Source of the DNA: Corallibacter vietnamensis
Lineage (GTDB): Bacteria; Bacteroidota; Bacteroidia; Flavobacteriales; Flavobacteriaceae
Assembly: GCF_039537875.1 (NCBI RefSeq)
Contig: NZ_BAABBI010000001.1
Location: 1,054,001 to 1,118,000 of the forward strand
Direction of reading: 5' to 3'
DNA length: 64,000 nucleotides
Shown here: piece after piece, positions 8,381-15,373 of the stretch
How the letters are laid out: each line of letters opens with the position of its first letter
Position numbering within the stretch: position 1 is the stretch's first letter
Notes under the pieces: generated by a model
Told to the model about the DNA's origin: nothing
Seen by the model: the letters and a program-made list of their open reading frames with translations, nothing else
Databases searched by the model: none
Translations under genes and position numbers: made by a program

Positions 8381-9029
8381 TAGCTTTAAAGGCATACCCT
8401 TTTTTACTATAATATTCTAAAACTTTAGGAAGTGCGTACATCATATTTTTTGATGCTTTAACACTATCATGAAACACAATCACGCTTCCGTTTTTAGCGG
8501 TGTTTATTACGTTTTTAAAACAGGTTTCTGGGGCTATATTTTTATCCCAGTCTATAGAGATAATTTCCCACATAACTACTTGGTACCCTTTTTTTAAAAT
8601 ATTTTTTCCTTGTTTGGGTGTTATTTGGCCATATGGTGGTCTAAATAGTCGTGATACTTGATGTTCGTTGCTTTCTACATGCAATGCAAAAACCTTTTGG
8701 GCTTTCTCTATATTTTTAAGGTAGTCTTTCGTTTTTGTTTTCCAGCCTTTTATGTGATTGTGCGTGTGGTTTCCTACGGCATGCCCGTCTTTTAGAATGC
8801 TATTAAAAATCTCTGGGTATTTTTCAACGTTATTTCCTATGCAAAAAAAAGTCGCTTTAGCATTATATTGCTTAAGCGTTTTTAGAGTCCAACCGGTAAT
8901 TTCAGGAGTTGGGCCGTCATCAAAGGTTAGATAAATTGTTTTATCTATGTTTAAAGGCATGTTCCAAATGTATTTTGGGAACATGCCTTTTATTAGTTTT
9001 GGTATTTTAACAGGTGTTGTTAAACTCAT
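8361..9029 (-). CDS. Polysaccharide deacetylase, NodB domain
   Basis: A 222-residue carbohydrate esterase family 4 protein that should remove acetyl groups from an N-acetylated sugar polymer. The NodB motifs are complete: TFDDGPTPE (Asp37, Asp38), GNHTHNH (His88 and His92 as the metal-binding pair), RPPYGQ, WEIISIDWD and IVFHDS. No clear signal peptide is present; the N-terminal 30 residues are basic and amphipathic. It is the second gene of a minus-strand pair: its ATG shares one base with the DUF2723 stop (TAATG), so the two are translationally coupled. This suggests modification of the same surface glycan, but that is inference. Confidence 0.92.
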   Translation of the reverse strand: MSLTTPVKIPKLIKGMFPKYIWNMPLNIDKTIYLTFDDGPTPEITGWTLKTLKQYNAKATFFCIGNNVEKYPEIFNSILKDGHAVGNHTHNHIKGWKTKTKDYLKNIEKAQKVFALHVESNEHQVSRLFRPPYGQITPKQGKNILKKGYQVVMWEIISIDWDKNIAPETCFKNVINTAKNGSVIVFHDSVKASKNMMYALPKVLEYYSKKGYAFKAITSTPE

Positions 9030-12000
9030 TATTCTTCAATTAGCAAACTATCTATTTTAGTTTCTGGAGCTAAATCTGGTTCAGCTGGTCTGTCTCGATA
9101 GCTTGGTTCATCTTGATAAAAATGATTAAACAAGTTTAAATAGTTAGTAAACGTCTTAGTTTCTGTTATAGCCATTTCTTTATCGTACTCTTTTACTACA
9201 TCAACAAGCCCTTTGTAACGTTCAATGTCTGTAATAATGTCTTCAATAACCTCATATTGTTTATCTACAGTTAGCGAGCTATAATAGGTTAGGGTTTCTT
9301 GGTATTTTTTAGAAACTTCTTTAAAAAGCTTTCTAGCTTTCTCTGGGGCATCTACTTCATAATATGCACTAATATATGGTTCTAAAAGGGTGTAATATCC
9401 ATAGTAATTAACAGGCATGTTTTTCATGGCTATATCAGCTATCTCTTCGGCTTTTTTAGGCTTGTCTTCGTTAATGAGTTGCTCTATAAGTCGTGCTAAA
9501 TTACCACGGTATGTAATAGAGTTTTTACGCGTTTCTGTATCGTGATATAAGTCAGGGTCGCCACTATTTCCCCAATCCCATTTAGTTACTTTATCATACA
9601 TTAAATCACTGTCAACACGACCCATGTCAAACGGATTTGCCCTGTCAATTGGTGTTTTTATAGGAACAAGTTTGTAGGTCATTCCGTCAAGTTGTAAGTA
9701 GTCTTTCATCCAGATGTAATCATCATTACCAAATGCGCCTCCAGTAAAATAAATAGGACGTTTCCAATCGTTGTTGGCAACGATATCTAGCATTAATAAA
9801 CGGTTTTTGTACAAAGCGCTATCATCAATAGTTATATCTAAATAATCAACAATTTTAGCTGAGTCTTTTTCTTTTACAATACCATATTTTATAGCATTTT
9901 CCTTGTTTACAGGTATTCTAACATGTTCAACTGGGAAATAATTAGCCTTTTGAAATTGCAACGGATAAAAACTAGGGTCTTCACCTTGTAATTCTAATAT
10001 GTATTTGAACTTTGTTTTTGGGTTTTCGCTAGTTACAAAATCCAAAAAGTCTTTGATAAATAAAGTGTCTGTGTTTATGGTTGGTTTTGGGTTTCCTCTG
10101 GCATCAAGATAATATGTTTTTTTCATGATGTAATCACGCGTGCCAAATTTGTATTGATCATGTGTAAGTTGTGAAGGAATTGGGTCACTTTCGTAAGCTT
10201 TACGTTTCATTTGATCAATGTACCAATCTGTTTGAAATAAGCTTGTGTTAATAATGCGAACATCGCGGCGATATTCTTCAATTTCTTGAGCATACCAAAG
10301 GGCAAAGGTGTCATTGTCACCAATAGTGAAAAGAATACCATTTTCAGCACAAGAGTCTAAATACATTTTAGCCATAGCTAAAGCTGTTTTCTTGTTGGAT
10401 CTATCATGGTCATCCCAATTGTTTGCAGCAAGAATACCAGGAACTAAAACTAGGCAAGCCAAAGTAATGCCTATTGGTAAAAACTTTGATTGAATACGTG
10501 TTTTTAAGAAATTAAAAATGGCATAAGCACCAAATCCAATCCATAAGGCAAATACATAAAATGAACCTACTACCGAATAGTCACGTTCTCTTGGTTCAAA
10601 AGGTCTTACATTGGTGTAAACTTGTATCGCTAATCCTGTGAAAAGGAAAAACACCAACATTACCCAAAAGCGTTTTTTGTCTGTGTTAAACAAGAAAAAT
10701 AGTCCTATCAACCCAAGAATAAATGGTAAAAAGTAATAGGTGTTTCTGGCTTTGTTGTTTTTTACATCGCTAGGTAAGTTGTCTTGTGATAAGCCTAAAT
10801 GCCACTCATCAATAAATTTAATGCCACTTAACCAATTTCCGTGATTGTCAAGTTTTCCTTGAATGTCATCTTGACGTCCTACAAAGTTCCACATAAAATA
10901 GCGCCAATACATATAACCTAACTGGTATTCTAGCATATAAGTGATGTTGCTTCCTAATGAAGGTTTTTCAACATCAATGTATTGACCAAACTGTTTTAAA
11001 AATCTGTTATAGTCTTCATAGTCAATTAGGCCTTGAACAACATCGTTTTTAAAATCAGAAACAGCTTTACGAAGCCTATTTTCCATTTGATATTCTGGTT
11101 TTAGATTAAAATCTAAAAACCCGGTAAATATCATATAGTTTTCTGCGTTTTCAGGGCTCCACATACGTGGAAGAATTGACGAGTGTTTGTGGTTGTAATT
11201 TTGCTTGGCATTTTTCCAATCGTTTATAATAACGTATTTACCATTTTTATCGTCTTTTTCATAATTAGGTTTGTCATCAACATAAGGCTCTATTTCATCT
11301 AACCCTGAATATTGATCTGTAAACTGTGGTCCGTAAAATAAATGTGTTTCAGGATACTGTTCTAAATTATAATACGCTAAAAGCTCTCTGGCATCAGAAG
11401 GGTCATTCTCATTAATTACCACATTAGCATTAGCACGAATAGGAAGCATCATCCAAGAAGAAAACCCGATTACGATAAACGTGATGCAAAGTAAAGTCGT
11501 ATTAAGGTGCTTGTATTGTTTCTCTCTGGTATATTTTAATCCAAAATATACAAAGGCAACAATAATAAGTCCTGCAATAATGGTTCCGGAATTAAATGGT
11601 AAACCAATAGTATTTACAAAGAATATTTCTAAACTACTAAAAAAGCGTAGAATGTTAGGTGCTAACAATTTAAAAACAAATAATAAAATAGCTACAGAAA
11701 TAGCATTGGCTATAATGAAGTTTTTTACTGTTATTTCTTTATAGTTTTTAAAATAATAAATTAATCCAATTGCAGGAATAGTTAATAACCCCATAAAGTG
11801 AACTCCAAACGAAAGTCCTATAATAAAGGCAATTAAAATAAGCCATTTATTACCGCGAGGCTTGTGCATGTCTTGTTCCCAGCGTAAGCCTAAATAAAAT
11901 AAAACAGACATAATAAGTGTTGCCATGGCATACACTTCGGTTTCAACGGCGTTAAACCAAAATGAATCTGTAAAAGTAAAGGCTAAACTACCCACTAAAC

Positions 12001-12373
12001 CACTGCCTAGAACGGCTATTTTTTGAGATTCAGAAAGCGTATCATCTTTTGAAATTAATTTTTTTAGTAATAATGTAATGGTCCAAAACATAAATAAAAT
12101 GGTGAATGCACTAGAAACAGCACTCATCATATTCATAACCAAACCTATTTGACTTGGGTCTAGTGCAAACATAGAAAAGAAGGCGCCAAACATTTGAAAT
12201 AGTGGAGCGCCAGGTGGATGTCCTACTTGTAATTTAGAAGAGGTGAGGATGTATTCTCCAGCATCCCAGAAGCTTACGGTTGGCTCAACGGTTAAGCTGT
12301 ATGTTATTAAAGCAATTAAAAAGGCTAACCAACCTAAAATGGTATTCCATTTTTTAAAGCTAATATGTGTCAT
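9029..12373 (-). CDS. DUF2723 membrane protein, glycosyltransferase family 117-like
   Basis: A 1114-residue membrane protein. The N-terminal 640 residues are mostly hydrophobic with more than ten membrane spans. An early loop has SFWDAGEYI (Asp37, Glu40) and GHPPGAPLF (about 51-59), reminiscent of the acidic catalytic loop of protein O-mannosyltransferase-type GT-C enzymes. The C-terminal 460 residues are soluble and end in helical, TPR-like segments. DUF2723 proteins are common in Bacteroidota and are named GT117; the acceptor and donor are generally unknown. A lipid-linked sugar donor and periplasmic acceptor would fit the topology. It is first in the minus-strand pair with the deacetylase. 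No convincing -7 box is visible upstream. Confidence 0.9.
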   Translation of the reverse strand: MTHISFKKWNTILGWLAFLIALITYSLTVEPTVSFWDAGEYILTSSKLQVGHPPGAPLFQMFGAFFSMFALDPSQIGLVMNMMSAVSSAFTILFMFWTITLLLKKLISKDDTLSESQKIAVLGSGLVGSLAFTFTDSFWFNAVETEVYAMATLIMSVLFYLGLRWEQDMHKPRGNKWLILIAFIIGLSFGVHFMGLLTIPAIGLIYYFKNYKEITVKNFIIANAISVAILLFVFKLLAPNILRFFSSLEIFFVNTIGLPFNSGTIIAGLIIVAFVYFGLKYTREKQYKHLNTTLLCITFIVIGFSSWMMLPIRANANVVINENDPSDARELLAYYNLEQYPETHLFYGPQFTDQYSGLDEIEPYVDDKPNYEKDDKNGKYVIINDWKNAKQNYNHKHSSILPRMWSPENAENYMIFTGFLDFNLKPEYQMENRLRKAVSDFKNDVVQGLIDYEDYNRFLKQFGQYIDVEKPSLGSNITYMLEYQLGYMYWRYFMWNFVGRQDDIQGKLDNHGNWLSGIKFIDEWHLGLSQDNLPSDVKNNKARNTYYFLPFILGLIGLFFLFNTDKKRFWVMLVFFLFTGLAIQVYTNVRPFEPRERDYSVVGSFYVFALWIGFGAYAIFNFLKTRIQSKFLPIGITLACLVLVPGILAANNWDDHDRSNKKTALAMAKMYLDSCAENGILFTIGDNDTFALWYAQEIEEYRRDVRIINTSLFQTDWYIDQMKRKAYESDPIPSQLTHDQYKFGTRDYIMKKTYYLDARGNPKPTINTDTLFIKDFLDFVTSENPKTKFKYILELQGEDPSFYPLQFQKANYFPVEHVRIPVNKENAIKYGIVKEKDSAKIVDYLDITIDDSALYKNRLLMLDIVANNDWKRPIYFTGGAFGNDDYIWMKDYLQLDGMTYKLVPIKTPIDRANPFDMGRVDSDLMYDKVTKWDWGNSGDPDLYHDTETRKNSITYRGNLARLIEQLINEDKPKKAEEIADIAMKNMPVNYYGYYTLLEPYISAYYEVDAPEKARKLFKEVSKKYQETLTYYSSLTVDKQYEVIEDIITDIERYKGLVDVVKEYDKEMAITETKTFTNYLNLFNHFYQDEPSYRDRPAEPDLAPETKIDSLLIEE

Positions 12374-12477
12374 GTATTCTGTGTTTTAAAACCGAAGCGA
12401 ATTTAACAATAATTATGTAATGAAAGGTCTTTTTAAGGAAACGTTAAGTATTGAAAAATATTTTTCTTTAAAAAATG

Positions 12478-12508
12478 TTTGTCAAAATAAAACTTTGTTA
12501 TAAATTTG
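12478..12508 (+). promoter_or_regulatory. Bacteroidota promoter for tRNA-Gln
   Basis: TTTG at 12478-12481, exactly 19 bases of spacer, then TAAATTTG at 12501-12508. This is a full match to the -33 and -7 elements. Transcription should start near 12515, about 11 bases before the mature tRNA. Confidence 0.85.
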
Positions 12509-12525
12509 CAACCGCAATAAAGCGA

Positions 12526-12598
12526 TGGCCTATGGTGTAACTGGCAACACGTCTGGTTTTGGTCCAGAAGAGTCTAGGTTCGAGCCCTAGTAGGCCAA
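12526..12598 (+). tRNA. tRNA-Gln (anticodon TTG)
   Basis: A 73-base cloverleaf. The acceptor arms TGGCCTA (12526-12532) and TAGGCCA (12591-12597) pair fully, with A as discriminator. The D stem is GTGT/ACAC, the anticodon stem TCTGG/CCAGA, and the loop TTTTGGT with anticodon TTG at 12559-12561. The T arm is CTAGG, TTCGAGC, CCTAG. CCA is not encoded. It has its own promoter and terminator. Confidence 0.97.
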
Positions 12599-12600
12599 CA

Positions 12601-12630
12601 AAAAAACCTCCTATTTTAGGAGGTTTTTTA
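12601..12630. terminator. Bidirectional terminator between tRNA-Gln and the stress protein gene
   Basis: AAAAAACCTCCT (12601-12612) and AGGAGGTTTTTT (12618-12629) form a perfect stem with a 5-base loop, with A and T tracts on opposite sides. It can end both the tRNA transcript and the convergent minus-strand gene. Confidence 0.9.
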
Positions 12631-12647
12631 TTTATATCACTTTTAGG

Positions 12648-13472
12648 TTATATCTTAAAGGTAATTACGGGGCGTTTTGCGTGGTTCACTAAATCTTCAC
12701 TAATGCTTCCGTTAAAAAAGTGAGCTATACCTTGTCTGCCATGTGTGCTAATGCCAATTAAATCTGCGTTTATTTCATGAGAAAAATTTAAAATACCTTT
12801 CTCTACGCTTTCATCATTGTAAATATTTATAGTGTAATTTTTGAAATCTGTATCTTTAATAAAATCTAAAATTCTACTATTTGCTTTTGATGTAGTTATA
12901 AAGTTGCCTGCGGTATTTACTAAAAGTAAATGAATTTTAGCGTTAAATAATGACGCTAATTGAGATGCTTGTTTGTAAGTTTCTTTGTTATCATTTTTAA
13001 AATCTGAAGCAAAAACAAAATTATTTATTTCAAAAGCATCATGATGATTTTTTATTACCAAAACAGGTATGTCAGATGAGCGAACAACTTTTTCGGTATT
13101 AGAACCAATAAATATCTCTTTAATGCCGCTAACACCATGAGATCCCATAATAATCAAATCGATACCATGCTCTTTACATGTGTTAGAAATGCCCGTAAAA
13201 GTCTGATTGAAATCTACAGTTTCGTGAACTGTAACATCATTAAGGTAGTCTTGAGACATTGTCTCTTCAAATTTTTGATGAGCTAACTTCATAAAAAACA
13301 TAGCTTCGGGAAGTTCGCTATGTTGGCTTAACATGTCAACTTGATCTAATGGTAGCTCAAGCATATGAAGTAAATAAATTTCTGAATTGTGTTTTTTTGC
13401 TAAATGTGCAGCAACTTTTAAAGCGTTTTCAGCTTCTTTAGAAAAGTCTGTAGGAACAAGTATTTTTTTCAT
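12648..13472 (-). CDS. Universal stress protein with two Usp domains
   Basis: A 274-residue tandem UspA protein. I take the start at 13472 because MKKILVPTDFSKEA is the usual Usp N-terminus; an in-frame Met at 13556 would add 28 residues that look like untranslated leader. Domain 1 has the ATP-binding pattern G-2x-G-9x-GS (Gly110, Gly113, Gly123-Ser124). Domain 2 (from about 145) has a similar STHG...NGS stretch but lacks the first Gly, so nucleotide binding may be confined to domain 1. Cytoplasmic; role in stress survival is by family. A perfect 18-bp palindrome lies 34 bases upstream of the ATG. Confidence 0.92.
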   Translation of the reverse strand: MKKILVPTDFSKEAENALKVAAHLAKKHNSEIYLLHMLELPLDQVDMLSQHSELPEAMFFMKLAHQKFEETMSQDYLNDVTVHETVDFNQTFTGISNTCKEHGIDLIIMGSHGVSGIKEIFIGSNTEKVVRSSDIPVLVIKNHHDAFEINNFVFASDFKNDNKETYKQASQLASLFNAKIHLLLVNTAGNFITTSKANSRILDFIKDTDFKNYTINIYNDESVEKGILNFSHEINADLIGISTHGRQGIAHFFNGSISEDLVNHAKRPVITFKI

Positions 13473-13505
13473 AAAATATAGGTAATCTGTTAAGTAATAA
13501 GTCTG

Positions 13506-13523
13506 ATTCTTAAATTTAAGAAT
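13506..13523. repeat. Perfect 18-bp palindrome upstream of the stress protein gene
   Basis: ATTCTTAAATTTAAGAAT is fully self-complementary with no central spacer. It lies upstream of the usp start and 46 bases before the rimP -7 box. It could be an operator for a dimeric regulator or a chance AT-rich palindrome. Confidence 0.4.
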
Positions 13524-13568
13524 AAAAAATGACATTTCAATCATTATGTAAATCAATATAAAAGTTGT

Positions 13569-13576
13569 ATATTTGC
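13569..13576 (+). promoter_or_regulatory. Minus-7 box TATATTTG of the rimP-nusA-infB operon
   Basis: TATATTTG matches TAnnTTTG exactly. The predicted start of RNA is near 13581-13583, giving a leader of about 55 bases. The -33 position holds TTATG rather than TTTG. Confidence 0.65.
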
Positions 13577-13601
13577 AGCGTTGTAAGAAAAAAGATTAAA
13601 T

Positions 13602-13628
13602 GAGGGGACGAAAAGTCCCCTCTTTTTA
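13602..13628 (+). terminator. Terminator-like hairpin in the rimP leader, possible attenuator
   Basis: GAGGGGAC (13602-13609) pairs with GTCCCCTC (13615-13622) around GAAAA, followed by TTTTTA. It has the form of an intrinsic terminator, yet it sits after the -7 box and before the rimP ATG at 13638. The upstream gene is divergent, so the hairpin cannot serve an earlier operon on this strand. It may control read-through into the operon. Confidence 0.75.
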
Positions 13629-13637
13629 TACCAAGAA

Positions 13638-14099
13638 ATGTTTAGAACAACTGTAGAAAAATTATTAAGTCAAGCACTAGAAGAAAGACAGGATTTATTT
13701 CTTATTGAAATGACTGTTGGTGGTGACAATAGCATAAAAGTTATTATTGATGGTGACAACGGAGTAACCGTTGATGATTGTATATATATCAGCAGAGCTG
13801 TAGAGCATAATCTAGATAGAGAAGAACAAGACTTCTCGTTAGAAGTTGCATCTGCAGGAGCAGCTTCACCGTTAACCAATAAAAGACAGTTTGTTAAAAA
13901 CATAGGAAGAACATTAGAGGTAAAAACTTCAGATAATGTTATAAATGGAAATCTTTTAAACGCAACAGAAAATGAAATTGTATTACAGTGGAAATCTCGC
14001 GAACCTAAACCAGTAGGGAAAGGGAAAGTAACTGTAGAGAAACAAGCTGAAATAGCTTATGAAAATATTGTAGAAGCAAAAGTTATGATTAAATTTTAA
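13638..14099 (+). CDS. rimP: Ribosome maturation factor RimP
   Basis: A 153-residue RimP protein needed for maturation of the 30S ribosomal subunit. The two-domain pattern is present: N-terminal DGDNGVTVDDCIYISRAVEH and LEVASAGAASPL, then a C-terminal SH3-like barrel. The family normally reads SPG at the end of the first domain; here it is SAGAASPL. It heads the conserved rimP-nusA-infB operon, with 11 bases to nusA. Expression probably depends on the leader hairpin just upstream. Confidence 0.95.
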   Translation: MFRTTVEKLLSQALEERQDLFLIEMTVGGDNSIKVIIDGDNGVTVDDCIYISRAVEHNLDREEQDFSLEVASAGAASPLTNKRQFVKNIGRTLEVKTSDNVINGNLLNATENEIVLQWKSREPKPVGKGKVTVEKQAEIAYENIVEAKVMIKF

Positions 14100-14110
14100 T
14101 TTAGAAGAGC

Positions 14111-15343
14111 ATGGAAAATCTTGCGTTAATTGAATCTTTTTCAGAGTTTAAAGACGACAAACTAATAGATCGTGTAACATTAATGGCGATTTTAGAGGAT
14201 GTATTTAGAAATGCATTGAAAAAGAAATTTGGAGATGATGATAATTTTGATATCATTATAAACCCAGATAAAGGCGATTTAGAAATTTGGAGAAACCGTG
14301 TTGTTGTAGCAGATGGAGAAGTAGAAGAACCTAATCAAGAAATATCTTTAAGTGAAGCTAGAAAAATAGAACCAGATTTTGAAGTTGGTGAAGATGTATC
14401 TGAAGAAGTAAAATTAATAGATTTAGGACGTCGTTCAATTTTAGCATTAAGACAAAACCTTATTTCTAAAATTCACGAACACGATAATACAAACATATAC
14501 AAGCAGTTTAAAGACTTAATAGGAGATATTTACACTGCAGAAGTACATCATATTCGTCATAGAGCAATTATTTTATTAGATGACGAAGGAAATGAGATAG
14601 TTTTACCTAAAGACAAACAAATACCATCAGACTTTTTTAGGAAAGGAGATAATGTAAGAGGCGTTATAGAAAACGTTGAGCTAAAAGGAAATAAGCCAGC
14701 CATTATCATGTCTAGAACATCTCCAGTATTTTTAGAAAAACTATTTGAACAAGAAATACCAGAAGTTTTTGATGGTTTAATAACAGTAAAGAAAGTAGTA
14801 AGAATTCCAGGCGAAAAAGCAAAAGTAGCCGTAGATTCTTATGACGATAGAATAGACCCAGTAGGAGCCTGTGTAGGTATGAAAGGATCTAGAATACACG
14901 GTATCGTTAGAGAATTAGGAAACGAAAATATAGATGTAATTAACTTTACAAACAACTTACAACTATACATAACAAGAGCGTTAAGCCCAGCAAGAGTAAC
15001 ATCTATAAAAATAGATGAAGAAAATAAACGTGCCGAAGCAATACTTAAGCCAGAAGAAGTAAGTAAAGCAATTGGTAGAGGCGGACACAACATACGATTA
15101 GCAGGTCAATTAACCGGTTATGAAATAGACGTGTTTAGAGAAGGAGCAGAAGAAGATGTAGAGTTAACAGAGTTCTCAGACGAAATAGAACCTTGGATTA
15201 TTGCAGAATTCAGCAAAGTAGGTTTAGATACAGCAAAAAGCGTGTTAGAGCAAGATGTTGATGATTTAGTTAAGAGAACAGATTTAGAAGAAGAAACAAT
15301 TAATGAGGTTATAAGAATTCTTAAAGAAGAATTTGAAGAATAA
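14111..15343 (+). CDS. nusA: Transcription termination/antitermination factor NusA
   Basis: A 410-residue NusA that binds RNA polymerase and nascent RNA. Domain order is N-terminal polymerase-binding domain (about 1-130), S1 domain (about 135-200), then KH1 and KH2 with GMKGSRIHGI and IGRGGHNIRLAG. It lacks the acidic C-terminal repeats of E. coli NusA, as is usual in Bacteroidota; a short helical tail remains. In E. coli NusA regulates its own operon through leader RNA, so the hairpin upstream of rimP is a plausible target here. It is 11 bases after rimP and 30 bases before infB. Confidence 0.97.
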   Translation: MENLALIESFSEFKDDKLIDRVTLMAILEDVFRNALKKKFGDDDNFDIIINPDKGDLEIWRNRVVVADGEVEEPNQEISLSEARKIEPDFEVGEDVSEEVKLIDLGRRSILALRQNLISKIHEHDNTNIYKQFKDLIGDIYTAEVHHIRHRAIILLDDEGNEIVLPKDKQIPSDFFRKGDNVRGVIENVELKGNKPAIIMSRTSPVFLEKLFEQEIPEVFDGLITVKKVVRIPGEKAKVAVDSYDDRIDPVGACVGMKGSRIHGIVRELGNENIDVINFTNNLQLYITRALSPARVTSIKIDEENKRAEAILKPEEVSKAIGRGGHNIRLAGQLTGYEIDVFREGAEEDVELTEFSDEIEPWIIAEFSKVGLDTAKSVLEQDVDDLVKRTDLEEETINEVIRILKEEFEE

Positions 15344-15373
15344 ACAGATTTTAGGTTATATTAAAGGCAATTT

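Noticed and set aside
13473..13556. N-terminal extension of the universal stress protein
   Set aside because: The extra 28 residues precede the standard Usp start MKKILVPTDF and show no domain; I place the start at 13472.
13600..13656. Short upstream frame (ATG in AAATGAGGGG) crossing the rimP leader hairpin and start
   Set aside because: It has no visible ribosome site and codes no regulatory run of codons; the match is explained by the hairpin sequence.
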